Shown one piece after another: positions 7,544-14,420 of a stretch of DNA of 30,734 nucleotides. Source of the DNA: UBA1435 sp041663285 (GTDB lineage Bacteria > Patescibacteriota > Microgenomatia > UBA12405); the NCBI GenBank assembly GCA_041663285.1, contig JBAZSP010000013.1, forward strand, positions 1-30,734, given 5' to 3'. The position numbers and the translations under genes are program-made. Positions within the stretch are counted from its first letter, which is position 1. Every line of letters starts with the position of its first letter. The notes under the pieces were generated by a model. That model had not been told where the DNA came from, searched no databases, and was given only the letters and a program-made list of their open reading frames with translations.

Positions 7544-7972
7544 ATGGTAAAAAAATTAAAGACCAAGATTATCAACAAAATTGATTCGGGAGAAGTAAAG
7601 ATGAAACCAAGATGGCATTTTTGGGTAAGGTCTGCCGGGATAAAAGCCGGAGCTACGATAACAATTATGACGGCAGCGGTATTGATAGCCTGGGCAACAT
7701 ATTTAGTTGAGCTTCTAAAACCGAAAGAGTTACTGGAATATGGTGATTTGGGGCAGCAAATAATTCTTACAGATTTTCCTTATTTAGCCGGTTTAGCATC
7801 GGTTTTTTTGGCTTTAATTGGCGGAGCTTTGTATTCGAGAGTAGGCGAAAACTATAAAAAGACAGCCAGGATTATCGGGTTAACAATAGCTGTGGCGGTA
7901 ATAGCCGTGGCGGTGGGTTTAATTGTGGTGAGGAGGTGGCGGGAATTGGAGATTGGCTTATGGCTCATCTAG
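7544..7972 (+). CDS. Membrane protein following sigma factor, possible anti-sigma
   Basis: A 142-aa protein. A short amphipathic N-terminus, IINKIDSGEVKMKPRWHFW, precedes three hydrophobic segments (about 33-56, 79-98, 108-129) and a basic tail. I recall CPR membrane proteins with an IxSGEVKMxPRWxFW N-terminus encoded right after ECF sigma genes, and the arrangement fits a membrane-bound anti-sigma factor holding the sigma by its cytoplasmic N-terminus. That role is inference. An internal ATG at 7601 has a purine-rich GGGAG upstream, but the longer form includes the conserved-looking start. The 3' end overlaps the convergent lipoprotein gene by 15 nt. Confidence 0.85.
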   Translation: MVKKLKTKIINKIDSGEVKMKPRWHFWVRSAGIKAGATITIMTAAVLIAWATYLVELLKPKELLEYGDLGQQIILTDFPYLAGLASVFLALIGGALYSRVGENYKKTARIIGLTIAVAVIAVAVGLIVVRRWRELEIGLWLI

Positions 7973-8269
7973 GCTTGATTCAAGACTAGAAAAAAGATCG
8001 TCAAGAGAAAGATCGTCGGCACCGGACAAATCCCGGAGGAGCTGGTCGTCGCTAGGAGGAGGGGTTAATTGGGCTTGTTGACCGGAGCTCCCGGCTTCAG
8101 GAGAGAGTGAGAGTGTCGGGGCGGGGGTTAAGCCGGCAATGGAAACAGACGGAGGGGCTGTGATTGCAGGTGGAGCCGGAGACCAAGTTGAAGAAGGTGC
8201 CTTAAGGGAGCAAGCCGAAAGACTGGTAAAAAGGAAGAGCAGCAGAAGGATTTTTGTAACGGAGAGCAT
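7958..8269 (-). CDS. Small lipoprotein, Pro/Ser-rich
   Basis: A 103-aa protein with a lipoprotein signal peptide (residues 1-19) ending in lipobox LSAC, C20 being the lipidation site. A Pro/Ala/Ser-rich linker follows, then an acidic C-terminus (SDDQLLRDLSGADDLSLDDL) that could form a short interaction helix. It is unrecognised by family. It follows the secreted 8297-8917 gene by 27 nt but also has its own extended -10 (TGC-TAGAAT) 6 nt before the ATG, so it may be transcribed independently as a leaderless mRNA. Membrane-anchored on the outer face. Confidence 0.8.
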   Translation of the reverse strand: MLSVTKILLLLFLFTSLSACSLKAPSSTWSPAPPAITAPPSVSIAGLTPAPTLSLSPEAGSSGQQAQLTPPPSDDQLLRDLSGADDLSLDDLFSSLESSLDEP

Positions 8270-8284
8270 TGATTTATTCTAGCA
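8270..8284 (-). promoter_or_regulatory. Extended -10 with leaderless start
   Basis: Read on the - strand: TGC-TAGAAT, 6 nt (AAATCA), then the ATG of the lipoprotein. The same N6 string follows TACAAT at the 19905 start. Confidence 0.65.
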
Positions 8285-8296
8285 AAAGTTGAACGG

Positions 8297-8917
8297 CTAG
8301 GATTTAACAATCAGACGAATGGTAGAAATAAGATTCTGACGCATCAATTTTAAATTTTGGTTAACCGTGTTGGATAAATGTCTAATGTTGGCAATTAACT
8401 TCAATGGCTGGTCGGAAGAAGAAATTTGACCGATGGCGGTATTGAGACTAGTCAAACTAGAGGTGTAGGAAGCCTCCAGAGCAGTAAACTCATTGAGTTT
8501 GGTCTGGGCTTCGGTAACGTTTTTACCCTCGGTGGTTTTTTTGGTGATACTGGCTTGAATGCGATTCTTAGCGGCAACCAGGTAGTCGTGCCGGGCGGTT
8601 AATTTGGTGATTATTTTGTCGGCAATTTTTTGAGCCTGTTGACGACGATTGGTGACTTGGGTAGCTTGACGAATAACCGTACCGGTAGCCCGGGCCTCAG
8701 ATTTTTGGGTAATTATTACTTGATTGATCTTAATATCAGTTTTGGCGGTTTGGCCAACATCAAGATCATCGTCTATTTGGTCCCGCAGATGATTGATTTG
8801 CTCCAGGATGCGGGAGCGGAATGAGCCGGAAAAAGAATTATCCCGATCCTGTTTGGCTAAAGCAGGAAAGGAAAAAAAGAAAAAGAAAAATAGGACAAAA
8901 AAGAGTTGGTGGAGCAT
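8297..8917 (-). CDS. Secreted coiled-coil protein
   Basis: A 206-aa protein with a very hydrophobic signal peptide (residues 1-21, Phe-rich, ending in ALA) and an otherwise all-helical, charged mature part. Residues about 85-190 form a likely antiparallel coiled coil (ARHDYLVAAKNRIQASITKK, then TEAQTKLNEFTALEASYTSS). It is unrecognised; architecture and place recall the secreted helical proteins found beside lipoprotein genes in CPR genomes. It is the first gene of a pair with the lipoprotein. A role at the cell surface near the sigma/anti-sigma module is conjecture. Confidence 0.8.
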   Translation of the reverse strand: MLHQLFFVLFFFFFFSFPALAKQDRDNSFSGSFRSRILEQINHLRDQIDDDLDVGQTAKTDIKINQVIITQKSEARATGTVIRQATQVTNRRQQAQKIADKIITKLTARHDYLVAAKNRIQASITKKTTEGKNVTEAQTKLNEFTALEASYTSSLTSLNTAIGQISSSDQPLKLIANIRHLSNTVNQNLKLMRQNLISTIRLIVKS

Positions 8918-8976
8918 GAGGTTTTTAATAAGTAGTTATTATTAAATACGAAGTTGGTGTAAAAATATTACAGAAG

Positions 8977-9561
8977 ATGAATGACTGGCAAATATTGGAG
9001 TGGCTAACAAGGCGGAGGAACCCGGTAACGGATTGGTGGTTTGGCCGGATAACATTGCTGGGGAATTGGCAGGTGGTGGTGATAATAGGGATAGTGGTGG
9101 CAGTATGGCTTTATTATAAAAAGAGCCGATATTTAAAAAAGTGGCTTATGACGGGCATAAGCTCATTAGTCGTGGGACTGGTGAAAAATGTGGTTGGGCG
9201 AGAAAGGCCGCCCAAAGATTGGGCTATCATAAGCCAGGAAGGTTATAGCTTCCCCAGTGGACATGCTTACCTGGCGGTGGCTTTTTGGGGATTGCTGATT
9301 TATTGGACAGCGAAAGCTATAAAAAATAAGCGGCTCCGAAGAGGGTGGCTGGTAATAGCGATAACAATGGCGTCGATGCTGGCGGGATCAAGAATTTATG
9401 TCGGAGTGCATTGGGCTAGTGATGTAATGGCCGGTCTGGCCTTAGGAGGCCTGTGGTTAGTTTTGATGATAAATTGGCGGCCTAAGTCAGAAAATCAAAG
9501 AAATGAACTTGGGCAAAAAAATCCAAACCCCGATGACAGCCGAAATCAAAGAGAGAACTAA
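8977..9561 (+). CDS. PAP2-family membrane phosphatase
   Basis: A 194-aa PAP2/type 2 phosphatidic acid phosphatase. All three motifs are present: KxxxxxxRP at K70-P78, PSGH at 93-96 and SRxxxxxHxxxD at S138/R139, H145, D149. There are about five membrane segments. It likely dephosphorylates a lipid pyrophosphate or phosphate such as undecaprenyl-PP at the outer membrane face. The convergent DgkA-type kinase next to it makes a lipid-carrier recycling pair plausible. The hydrophilic tail beyond about residue 167 is encoded in the 75-nt overlap with that gene. TATTAC lies 5 nt before the ATG; no Shine-Dalgarno is seen. Confidence 0.95.
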   Translation: MNDWQILEWLTRRRNPVTDWWFGRITLLGNWQVVVIIGIVVAVWLYYKKSRYLKKWLMTGISSLVVGLVKNVVGRERPPKDWAIISQEGYSFPSGHAYLAVAFWGLLIYWTAKAIKNKRLRRGWLVIAITMASMLAGSRIYVGVHWASDVMAGLALGGLWLVLMINWRPKSENQRNELGQKNPNPDDSRNQREN

Positions 9562-9867
9562 GACCGCTCCTGCGGCCATATCGCGGGCGTGGGTGGTAGC
9601 AGAATAAGGAAGCTTCAAACAATCACGAACTAAGTTGCAGAGGTCTTCAATGGCAGAATTAAAAAGTTCGGCGGCCAACACAACACCAATACAAATAAGG
9701 ACAATAAACCACTCCAGGGAGGATAATTCAAAAAGAAGGGCAAAGAGGATCACTAAAAGGGCAAAAAAGGTGTGAATCTTCATGTTGCGGCCGTGGGCAG
9801 AGCCGTGGATGACTCCCCTTTTGGCATAGACAAAACTCATAAAAAAAGCATTCAAGTCGTCAAGCAT
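9487..9867 (-). CDS. dgkA: Diacylglycerol/undecaprenol kinase (DgkA family)
   Basis: A 126-aa membrane kinase with three transmembrane helices and the DgkA signature AAELFNSAIEDLCNLV (about residues 65-80), followed by ARDMAAGAVL. The family phosphorylates diacylglycerol or, in Gram-positives, undecaprenol at the inner leaflet, feeding the carrier lipid for wall and glycan export. TATTAT lies exactly 6 nt before the ATG, so a leaderless mRNA is likely. The last 75 nt are antisense to the PAP2 coding region, an unusually long convergent overlap in which both frames remain intact. Confidence 0.95.
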   Translation of the reverse strand: MLDDLNAFFMSFVYAKRGVIHGSAHGRNMKIHTFFALLVILFALLFELSSLEWFIVLICIGVVLAAELFNSAIEDLCNLVRDCLKLPYSATTHARDMAAGAVLVLSLISAVIGVWIFLPKFISLIF

Positions 9868-9879
9868 AAAAGAATAATA
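9868..9879 (-). promoter_or_regulatory. -10 with leaderless start of dgkA
   Basis: TATTAT, 6 nt (TCTTTT), ATG on the - strand. Confidence 0.5.
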
Positions 9880-9885
9880 CTAAAT

Positions 9886-10764
9886 TTAAGATGACTTTTG
9901 ACAAACGGGACAAAAGAAAGTGCCGCGGCCTCCGAGCTTGATTTTTTGAACAAAATTACCACACTTAAAACAAGACAGGCCAGCCCGCTGATAAACCCGA
10001 AAATGGAACTGGTGAGACCCCGCAGACCGGTCGGGGCGAAGAAAGGTGTTGTCGCGGGCGGTTGAGCCACCGTGGCGAATTGATTGGCGCATGATGGAAA
10101 TAAGAAAGCGGCGGAGCCTGAGGGCGTCGGGGCGGGTAATGGTTTTGGCGGGCGTTTGGGGATGAAGCCCGGCTAAAAAAAGGGCATCGTTGGCATAGAT
10201 GTTGCCAATACCGGCAAAGCGGGATTGGTCGAGAAGGAGGAGTTTGATAGGACGCGAGGAAGAATGGATTTGGTGGTAGAAAAAACCGGCAGTGAATCGG
10301 GGTGAAAGAATATCAACCCCCAAATTTTTTTGAAATTGGGCAAGTTCGACTTGGGTCATGAGTTTAATCCAGCCGAACTTCCGTTGGTCGTTAAAAAAAA
10401 GGCGGGAGCCATTTGAAAAGTGAAAAACAAGACGGGTTGACTTGTTTGGTAAGGATTGATTTAACATATCCTTGGTGGGGTGGCCAAAAGCAGAAATTCC
10501 ATTTTTGCTTTTTATTGACGAAGATGGATGGTAAATCAGTTGGCCGGTCATTTTTAGATGGGCCAGTAAGATGAAGTTGTTAGAAAGGGTAATAGAGAGT
10601 TGATTGCCGGTGCGACCGAGAAAGGTAACAGTTTGACCAAAAATAAGGCTGGGATCGCCCGAAAATGATTTGGGGGTAATAGTCTCCAGACTAATTATTC
10701 TTTTACCGATGAGATGTTTGTGAAGAAAAAGCCGAATAACTTCGACTTCGGGAAGTTCGGGCAT
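9886..10764 (-). CDS. mutM: Formamidopyrimidine-DNA glycosylase
   Basis: A 292-aa Fpg/MutM base-excision repair enzyme that removes 8-oxoguanine and ring-opened purines and nicks the strand. The N-terminus is PELPEVE with catalytic P2 and E3; K71 lies in AHLKMTGQL. The H2TH region carries FAGIGNIYANDALF. The C-terminal zinc finger uses C265, C268, C285 and C288 (CFKC, CPVC). It is slightly longer than the E. coli protein, owing to a loop after LKMTGQLIY with a GHP motif. CATAAT lies 7 nt before the ATG. Its stop is 18 nt from the dgkA start, so the two may be co-transcribed. Confidence 0.98.
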   Translation of the reverse strand: MPELPEVEVIRLFLHKHLIGKRIISLETITPKSFSGDPSLIFGQTVTFLGRTGNQLSITLSNNFILLAHLKMTGQLIYHPSSSIKSKNGISAFGHPTKDMLNQSLPNKSTRLVFHFSNGSRLFFNDQRKFGWIKLMTQVELAQFQKNLGVDILSPRFTAGFFYHQIHSSSRPIKLLLLDQSRFAGIGNIYANDALFLAGLHPQTPAKTITRPDALRLRRFLISIMRQSIRHGGSTARDNTFLRPDRSAGSHQFHFRVYQRAGLSCFKCGNFVQKIKLGGRGTFFCPVCQKSS

Positions 10765-10796
10765 GGAAGGTATTATGGCTTAAACGGCGAGATAGG

Positions 10797-11768
10797 TCAA
10801 TTAAGATTTTTATCTCGGTCATCAGGGCCTAAAGCCCACTGGAATAGAGATTCGTAGCCATCGGACGGCTGACCGTTTGTTGCGGCATAGTGGGCTAGTA
10901 GGGAAAAAGAGTAGTCGGCATAGTCAGGAAAGCTACGTCCATACCACTGCTTATATCCTGCCGTAATCTCTTCGCCTGGGAAAAAGAAACTGTCATAATC
11001 CTGACGCTCCCGATCGATGATATCTGAAAACTCGTTAAGACGTCTGCTTAGGTTAAGCGAACCCCAAACAGGAGAATCGCTAACACAATCGATGGCGATA
11101 TTTGTTTGAACACGGTAAAGATAGGGCGAGCCGATATCTTGGAGGTGGCCGTCACACCGACGAACACGAACAAAACCATCCTTGACCGGTCCTAAAGTGA
11201 CTTCATCTATCATGGTCTGAAGATCGGCGGTGATTTCCAGTTGGCACTGCCCTATGTCAGGTGGAGATGATTGTGTCTTACGCGGGGAACTAAGATCGAT
11301 AGTTCTCTGCATCCAGAAACGAGAAAAGTGGCTAATCAAAAATTTGGCGTCCAGAAAACATGGTTGACCATCGTATCTGGAAATAGATACCGTTTGAGGG
11401 AAATGCAAAGCTTGTTGTTCTAAAGCATCCTCGACTAAGGCAACGACGTCAGAGGGGCATGAATGATTACGAACCGAGAAGGCTTCTTGAAGATTAACAG
11501 CGGGGGTCGGGCGGCAGGAGAAATCGGTATGGGTTGTTTGGGGATATAGATGAAGCCCAAGTTGAAAAAGCTGCTTTGCAAGCTGGTTTCTGGTGACCGG
11601 GGATTGAAGATGGCGGACAAGCTCGGTGTGCTGCCAGGCTACATTTTTGGCGACAGTGCCGACATTAGAAGAACCGGGATCAGAATCAATTGCCGGACGC
11701 CTAAAAGGATCGTCGCAACAACTACGGCAAGGAGAGCCCAAGAAAGAAGTCGAATGTTCTGCTAACAT
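10797..11768 (-). CDS. Unrecognised protein with Cys cluster
   Basis: An open frame continues upstream to 12155, but that part is antisense to the nucleotidyltransferase gene and reads as low-complexity shadow. ATG 11768 gives a sensible 323-aa product. It begins MLAEHSTSFLGSPCRSCCDD, a Cys cluster resembling a metal-binding knuckle, then a mostly hydrophilic mixed fold with motifs such as RVRRCDGHLQDIGSPYLYRV and PGEEITAGYKQWYGRSFPDY. There is no signal peptide or membrane segment. It is divergent from the nucleotidyltransferase gene, with about 80-140 nt between starts. No family is recognised and the exact start is uncertain. Confidence 0.65.
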   Translation of the reverse strand: MLAEHSTSFLGSPCRSCCDDPFRRPAIDSDPGSSNVGTVAKNVAWQHTELVRHLQSPVTRNQLAKQLFQLGLHLYPQTTHTDFSCRPTPAVNLQEAFSVRNHSCPSDVVALVEDALEQQALHFPQTVSISRYDGQPCFLDAKFLISHFSRFWMQRTIDLSSPRKTQSSPPDIGQCQLEITADLQTMIDEVTLGPVKDGFVRVRRCDGHLQDIGSPYLYRVQTNIAIDCVSDSPVWGSLNLSRRLNEFSDIIDRERQDYDSFFFPGEEITAGYKQWYGRSFPDYADYSFSLLAHYAATNGQPSDGYESLFQWALGPDDRDKNLN

Positions 11769-11847
11769 AAAAAGACTAATTAATAAGGAATTTAAGGGTA
11801 GTTTATTTAAAGACAAGAGCAATAACTTGATTATTAGTTGAGGATAA

Positions 11848-13224
11848 ATGAGGTTAACTGATGATAAGAGAATACCCATAAGGCGATATGTTGGTATAAT
11901 AGGGCAAATGGGAAGAGGCAAAGAATCCCTTGGCCATAATCCGGACGCGACCAAAACGGAGATTACGGAAAAACTGGGAGGCGAGCAAAGGCTGGTCGGG
12001 TTTATCGAGATGGTGGAGGAAAGAGGCGGAAGGGTATACCTGCAAGGATCGGCTGCCAGGAAGTTGGCTGGGATAACCGTGTATTTTAACGATGTCGATT
12101 TGGTTGTTACCGGAATCCGAGGCGATGTTTTGGGAGAAGAAGTAGCGAAAGTCATCTGGACAGGATTTGACGTAAAGGTTAAGGAAAGGAGGGTGAAGGA
12201 TGAAAAGGTGAGAACAATAATGGTGGCGAGGGAGGGCAGAGCAGTGGCTGATATAGTATGCGCCCGAAGGAATAATCACGTTGATACGTCAGCAACTATT
12301 CAAGACCAAATGGAGCATGCTTTTTATCCGGATGACGTGGGTATAGCTTATGCACTAACTGTGGACGAAGAATCTGGGGGTCTGAGATGGCAACAGATTA
12401 TTAAGGAATACCAAAATCCGCTGGACACCAAAGAAGTAAGAGCCGACTGGATTTTACTGTATTTTGGAGCTTTGGTAAGAAATGAAGTTGGCGGTGAAGA
12501 GAGGGCAAGGCGGATAACAGCGATGATTGCAGAATTTGTTACTACCAGGGCTGAGGAATTGGTAAGCTGGAGAAGAGCTGGCGAGCCTCTGGACGAGTGG
12601 ATAGACAGGCTGGGTTATACACCCGAAATCGCAGCAACAAGGAAAACAGAAGGGTTTAGAAGGACGCCAGAACTAAGAATAAGAAGATGGAGATCCTCTG
12701 ACGCGGAAGTAATAACAGAAAAGTTAACTAAGACGATGAAGGCAAACCCAAGACTTTTTTGGGAGATAGGAACACAAACAGGGCTACTACCCCTGATATT
12801 TCCCATATTGCGAAGCGCTCCGTCGGAGGTTTTAGAAGTAATCGGAGAGGCTTTCGGAAAGTTGGAATCTGTTGAGGACAGGAGCAATATGCATTTGTGG
12901 TCGATGATGGCGGCGCCTATTTATAGAGAGATTATGACGGGACTACCGGGTAACCAACGGGGACAAATTGAGCTAAGCGAGGAGCAAATGACTAGTATAG
13001 AAGATTGGCGGATGGATTCGTTTAGACAATTAGTCGTTTGGTACGACGACGAAGTAAAGCTTAGAAGTAAGGCAAAAACTATTAGGCACGCAATAACTCA
13101 CCCGACGGCATTATGGCGATTAATTATGAGCTGCTTACCGGTAGGGGCGGTGGGTATTACTGAAGAGATGATCAAAGAGCTTGCTCACTCTGAAGCTAAT
13201 AGGCAAAATCCTTGCCCGCGGTGA
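11848..13224 (+). CDS. Divergent nucleotidyltransferase (CCA/poly(A) polymerase head)
   Basis: A 458-aa protein with a Pol-beta-type nucleotidyltransferase head: YLQGSAARK (67-72 core), NDVDLVV giving D82 and D84, and a third acid D135 in VADIVCARR. This matches the head of CCA-adding enzymes and poly(A) polymerases, including the DPLDTKEV-like segment (QNPLDTKEVRADW) that begins the neck. The downstream helical part is very divergent, so tRNA CCA addition is likely but not proven. Two starts compete: ATG 11848 with GAGG 5-8 nt upstream, and ATG 11908 (residue 21), which has TGG-TATAAT 7 nt upstream and fits the local leaderless pattern. The last 40 nt overlap the convergent ATPase gene. Confidence 0.8.
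   Translation: MRLTDDKRIPIRRYVGIIGQMGRGKESLGHNPDATKTEITEKLGGEQRLVGFIEMVEERGGRVYLQGSAARKLAGITVYFNDVDLVVTGIRGDVLGEEVAKVIWTGFDVKVKERRVKDEKVRTIMVAREGRAVADIVCARRNNHVDTSATIQDQMEHAFYPDDVGIAYALTVDEESGGLRWQQIIKEYQNPLDTKEVRADWILLYFGALVRNEVGGEERARRITAMIAEFVTTRAEELVSWRRAGEPLDEWIDRLGYTPEIAATRKTEGFRRTPELRIRRWRSSDAEVITEKLTKTMKANPRLFWEIGTQTGLLPLIFPILRSAPSEVLEVIGEAFGKLESVEDRSNMHLWSMMAAPIYREIMTGLPGNQRGQIELSEEQMTSIEDWRMDSFRQLVVWYDDEVKLRSKAKTIRHAITHPTALWRLIMSCLPVGAVGITEEMIKELAHSEANRQNPCPR
11892..11910 (+). promoter_or_regulatory. Extended consensus -10 before internal ATG
   Basis: TGG-TATAAT (-10 at 11895-11900) lies 7 nt before ATG 11908, codon 21 of the open frame. It suggests the leaderless start of the nucleotidyltransferase is 11908. 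Confidence 0.55.
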
Positions 13225-14324
13225 GTGACAAAGCGTTGACGGTCGGAATCAGAAGAAAATTTTTTACGTAGTTGAGAGACTATTTGGTCCAAAGCCCAAT
13301 CCGAGTACTTTTGCTGCCAGTTTTGGTGCCAGATAGCCTGGCCGACTTGATCGCGACTAACAATTCGGCCGAGATGGTCATAAAGACAATTAAACAGGCT
13401 TTGTTCACCGGGGGTAAGAGGTAGCGAGAATTTAAATCCGTGGATTTCTTGCTGAGGAGATTGATGATGGGCGAGATAGCAGGTAAATATGGGACTGAAT
13501 AGCTTAGAGGAAGAACCTTGGCCAGAAATAAGGCCAAAATTTTCGAGTATTTTAAAATCTGGAGAAGTATCAATTAGTTGAGGTTTAGTGGTAAAGGGTA
13601 ATAGTAATCGCTTTTGATGGTCGGGAAGAGCGGAAAGGAGCCGAGCAAAAATTGAACCAATGTCCGGGACCAAAGAAAGCGACTCCGAGTCGAGAGGAAG
13701 GCGGGGGTTGTCGTGAAAAAGAAGGCACAAAGTTTTTATGAGGACGGCCAAGCCGCCACTTTGGACAGAAATAAAATTAAATGTGGATCGAGGGAAGCGA
13801 GTATCCAGAATTTGCTGCCATTGATTCATCGTAAAAACAGTTTCGAGCTGGTCAAAAAATTTGAAGAAACTGGAAGCTTCAAGAAGCGGTGTTTTTAGAA
13901 GTGGTGACTGGACTGCCAGGAGCTCGTTGGGGATAAATGAGTTAAAAAGAAAGATGAAGCTAAGATCGGGACGGCGTTGGTGATAATTTGAAGCCAACAA
14001 CTGCTCAAGACTGCGGTGCGCGGAAAGTAGATTGGCTGAATCGACAACGATAGTAAGGGGTAAATGGGTGGAGTCGGAAATAAATTTTTGGATCTCTTGA
14101 TCTTGAGGCGGATTTTCAAGATCAATTAAATAATGGCAACGGGAGGACTTGGGGGTTAAGACAGCCAGAGCTTCGGGATGATTTAAGATCCAAGAAAGAG
14201 TGGCACTTTTACCACTACCAGGCAAGCCAAATAATTTGACCGACAAGCCACGGTTGGTTGAAGAAAATATTGGGCCGAACCTATTTAGAAGACTATCAGG
14301 AGACAGTGGCGGGAGTAAGGCCAT
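13185..14324 (-). CDS. P-loop ATPase fused to OmpR-type winged helix
   Basis: A 379-aa protein. The N-terminal AAA/STAND-like ATPase has Walker A GLPGSGKS (33-40, K39) and a Walker B-like strand ending in LTIVVDSANLL. The C-terminal domain (about 305-379) is a transcriptional-regulatory winged helix of the OmpR/PhoB C-terminal type: GEQSLFNCLYDHLGRIVSRD, then the recognition-helix region and RFVTHRGQGFCLL. No receiver domain is present, so ATP binding rather than phosphorylation would control DNA binding. It is probably cytoplasmic. TAAAAT lies 5 nt before the ATG. The target genes are unknown; the C25 protease gene upstream is a candidate. Confidence 0.88.
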   Translation of the reverse strand: MALLPPLSPDSLLNRFGPIFSSTNRGLSVKLFGLPGSGKSATLSWILNHPEALAVLTPKSSRCHYLIDLENPPQDQEIQKFISDSTHLPLTIVVDSANLLSAHRSLEQLLASNYHQRRPDLSFIFLFNSFIPNELLAVQSPLLKTPLLEASSFFKFFDQLETVFTMNQWQQILDTRFPRSTFNFISVQSGGLAVLIKTLCLLFHDNPRLPLDSESLSLVPDIGSIFARLLSALPDHQKRLLLPFTTKPQLIDTSPDFKILENFGLISGQGSSSKLFSPIFTCYLAHHQSPQQEIHGFKFSLPLTPGEQSLFNCLYDHLGRIVSRDQVGQAIWHQNWQQKYSDWALDQIVSQLRKKFSSDSDRQRFVTHRGQGFCLLASE

Positions 14325-14335
14325 GCCATATTTTA
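14325..14335 (-). promoter_or_regulatory. -10 close to ATPase start
   Basis: TAAAAT, 5 nt, ATG on the - strand, consistent with the leaderless architecture elsewhere. Confidence 0.5.
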
Positions 14336-14378
14336 CTATAGGTTAGACAAAAGGCAGTAGAGTCAAGTGAACTCTTTT

Positions 14379-14407
14379 GAGATTGCCGCGCTTTGGGCGC
14401 AATGACG
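14379..14407. repeat. Short palindromic repeat, copy 1 (intergenic)
   Basis: Outer arms ATTGC (14382-14386) / GCAAT (14399-14403) in the context GAGATTGC...GCAATGACG. The same outer frame recurs twice inside the glycosyltransferase gene at 21118-21155 and 21592-21633. This copy has a shortened, imperfect interior. It lies between the C25 protease stop and the ATPase gene. Confidence 0.6.
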
Positions 14408-14420
14408 TGGAACTCCGGGC

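Noticed and set aside
11550..11841. Two 71-codon + strand frames
   Set aside because: Both are antisense to the 10797 gene and have no start signal.
11769..12155. N-terminal extension of the 10797 gene
   Set aside because: The frame is antisense to the nucleotidyltransferase and its product there is low-complexity Ser/Leu/Pro; the plausible start is ATG 11768.
14357..14378. Terminator-like AGAGT / ACTCT hairpin with TTTT on +
   Set aside because: The stem is only 5 bp and no + strand gene ends there.
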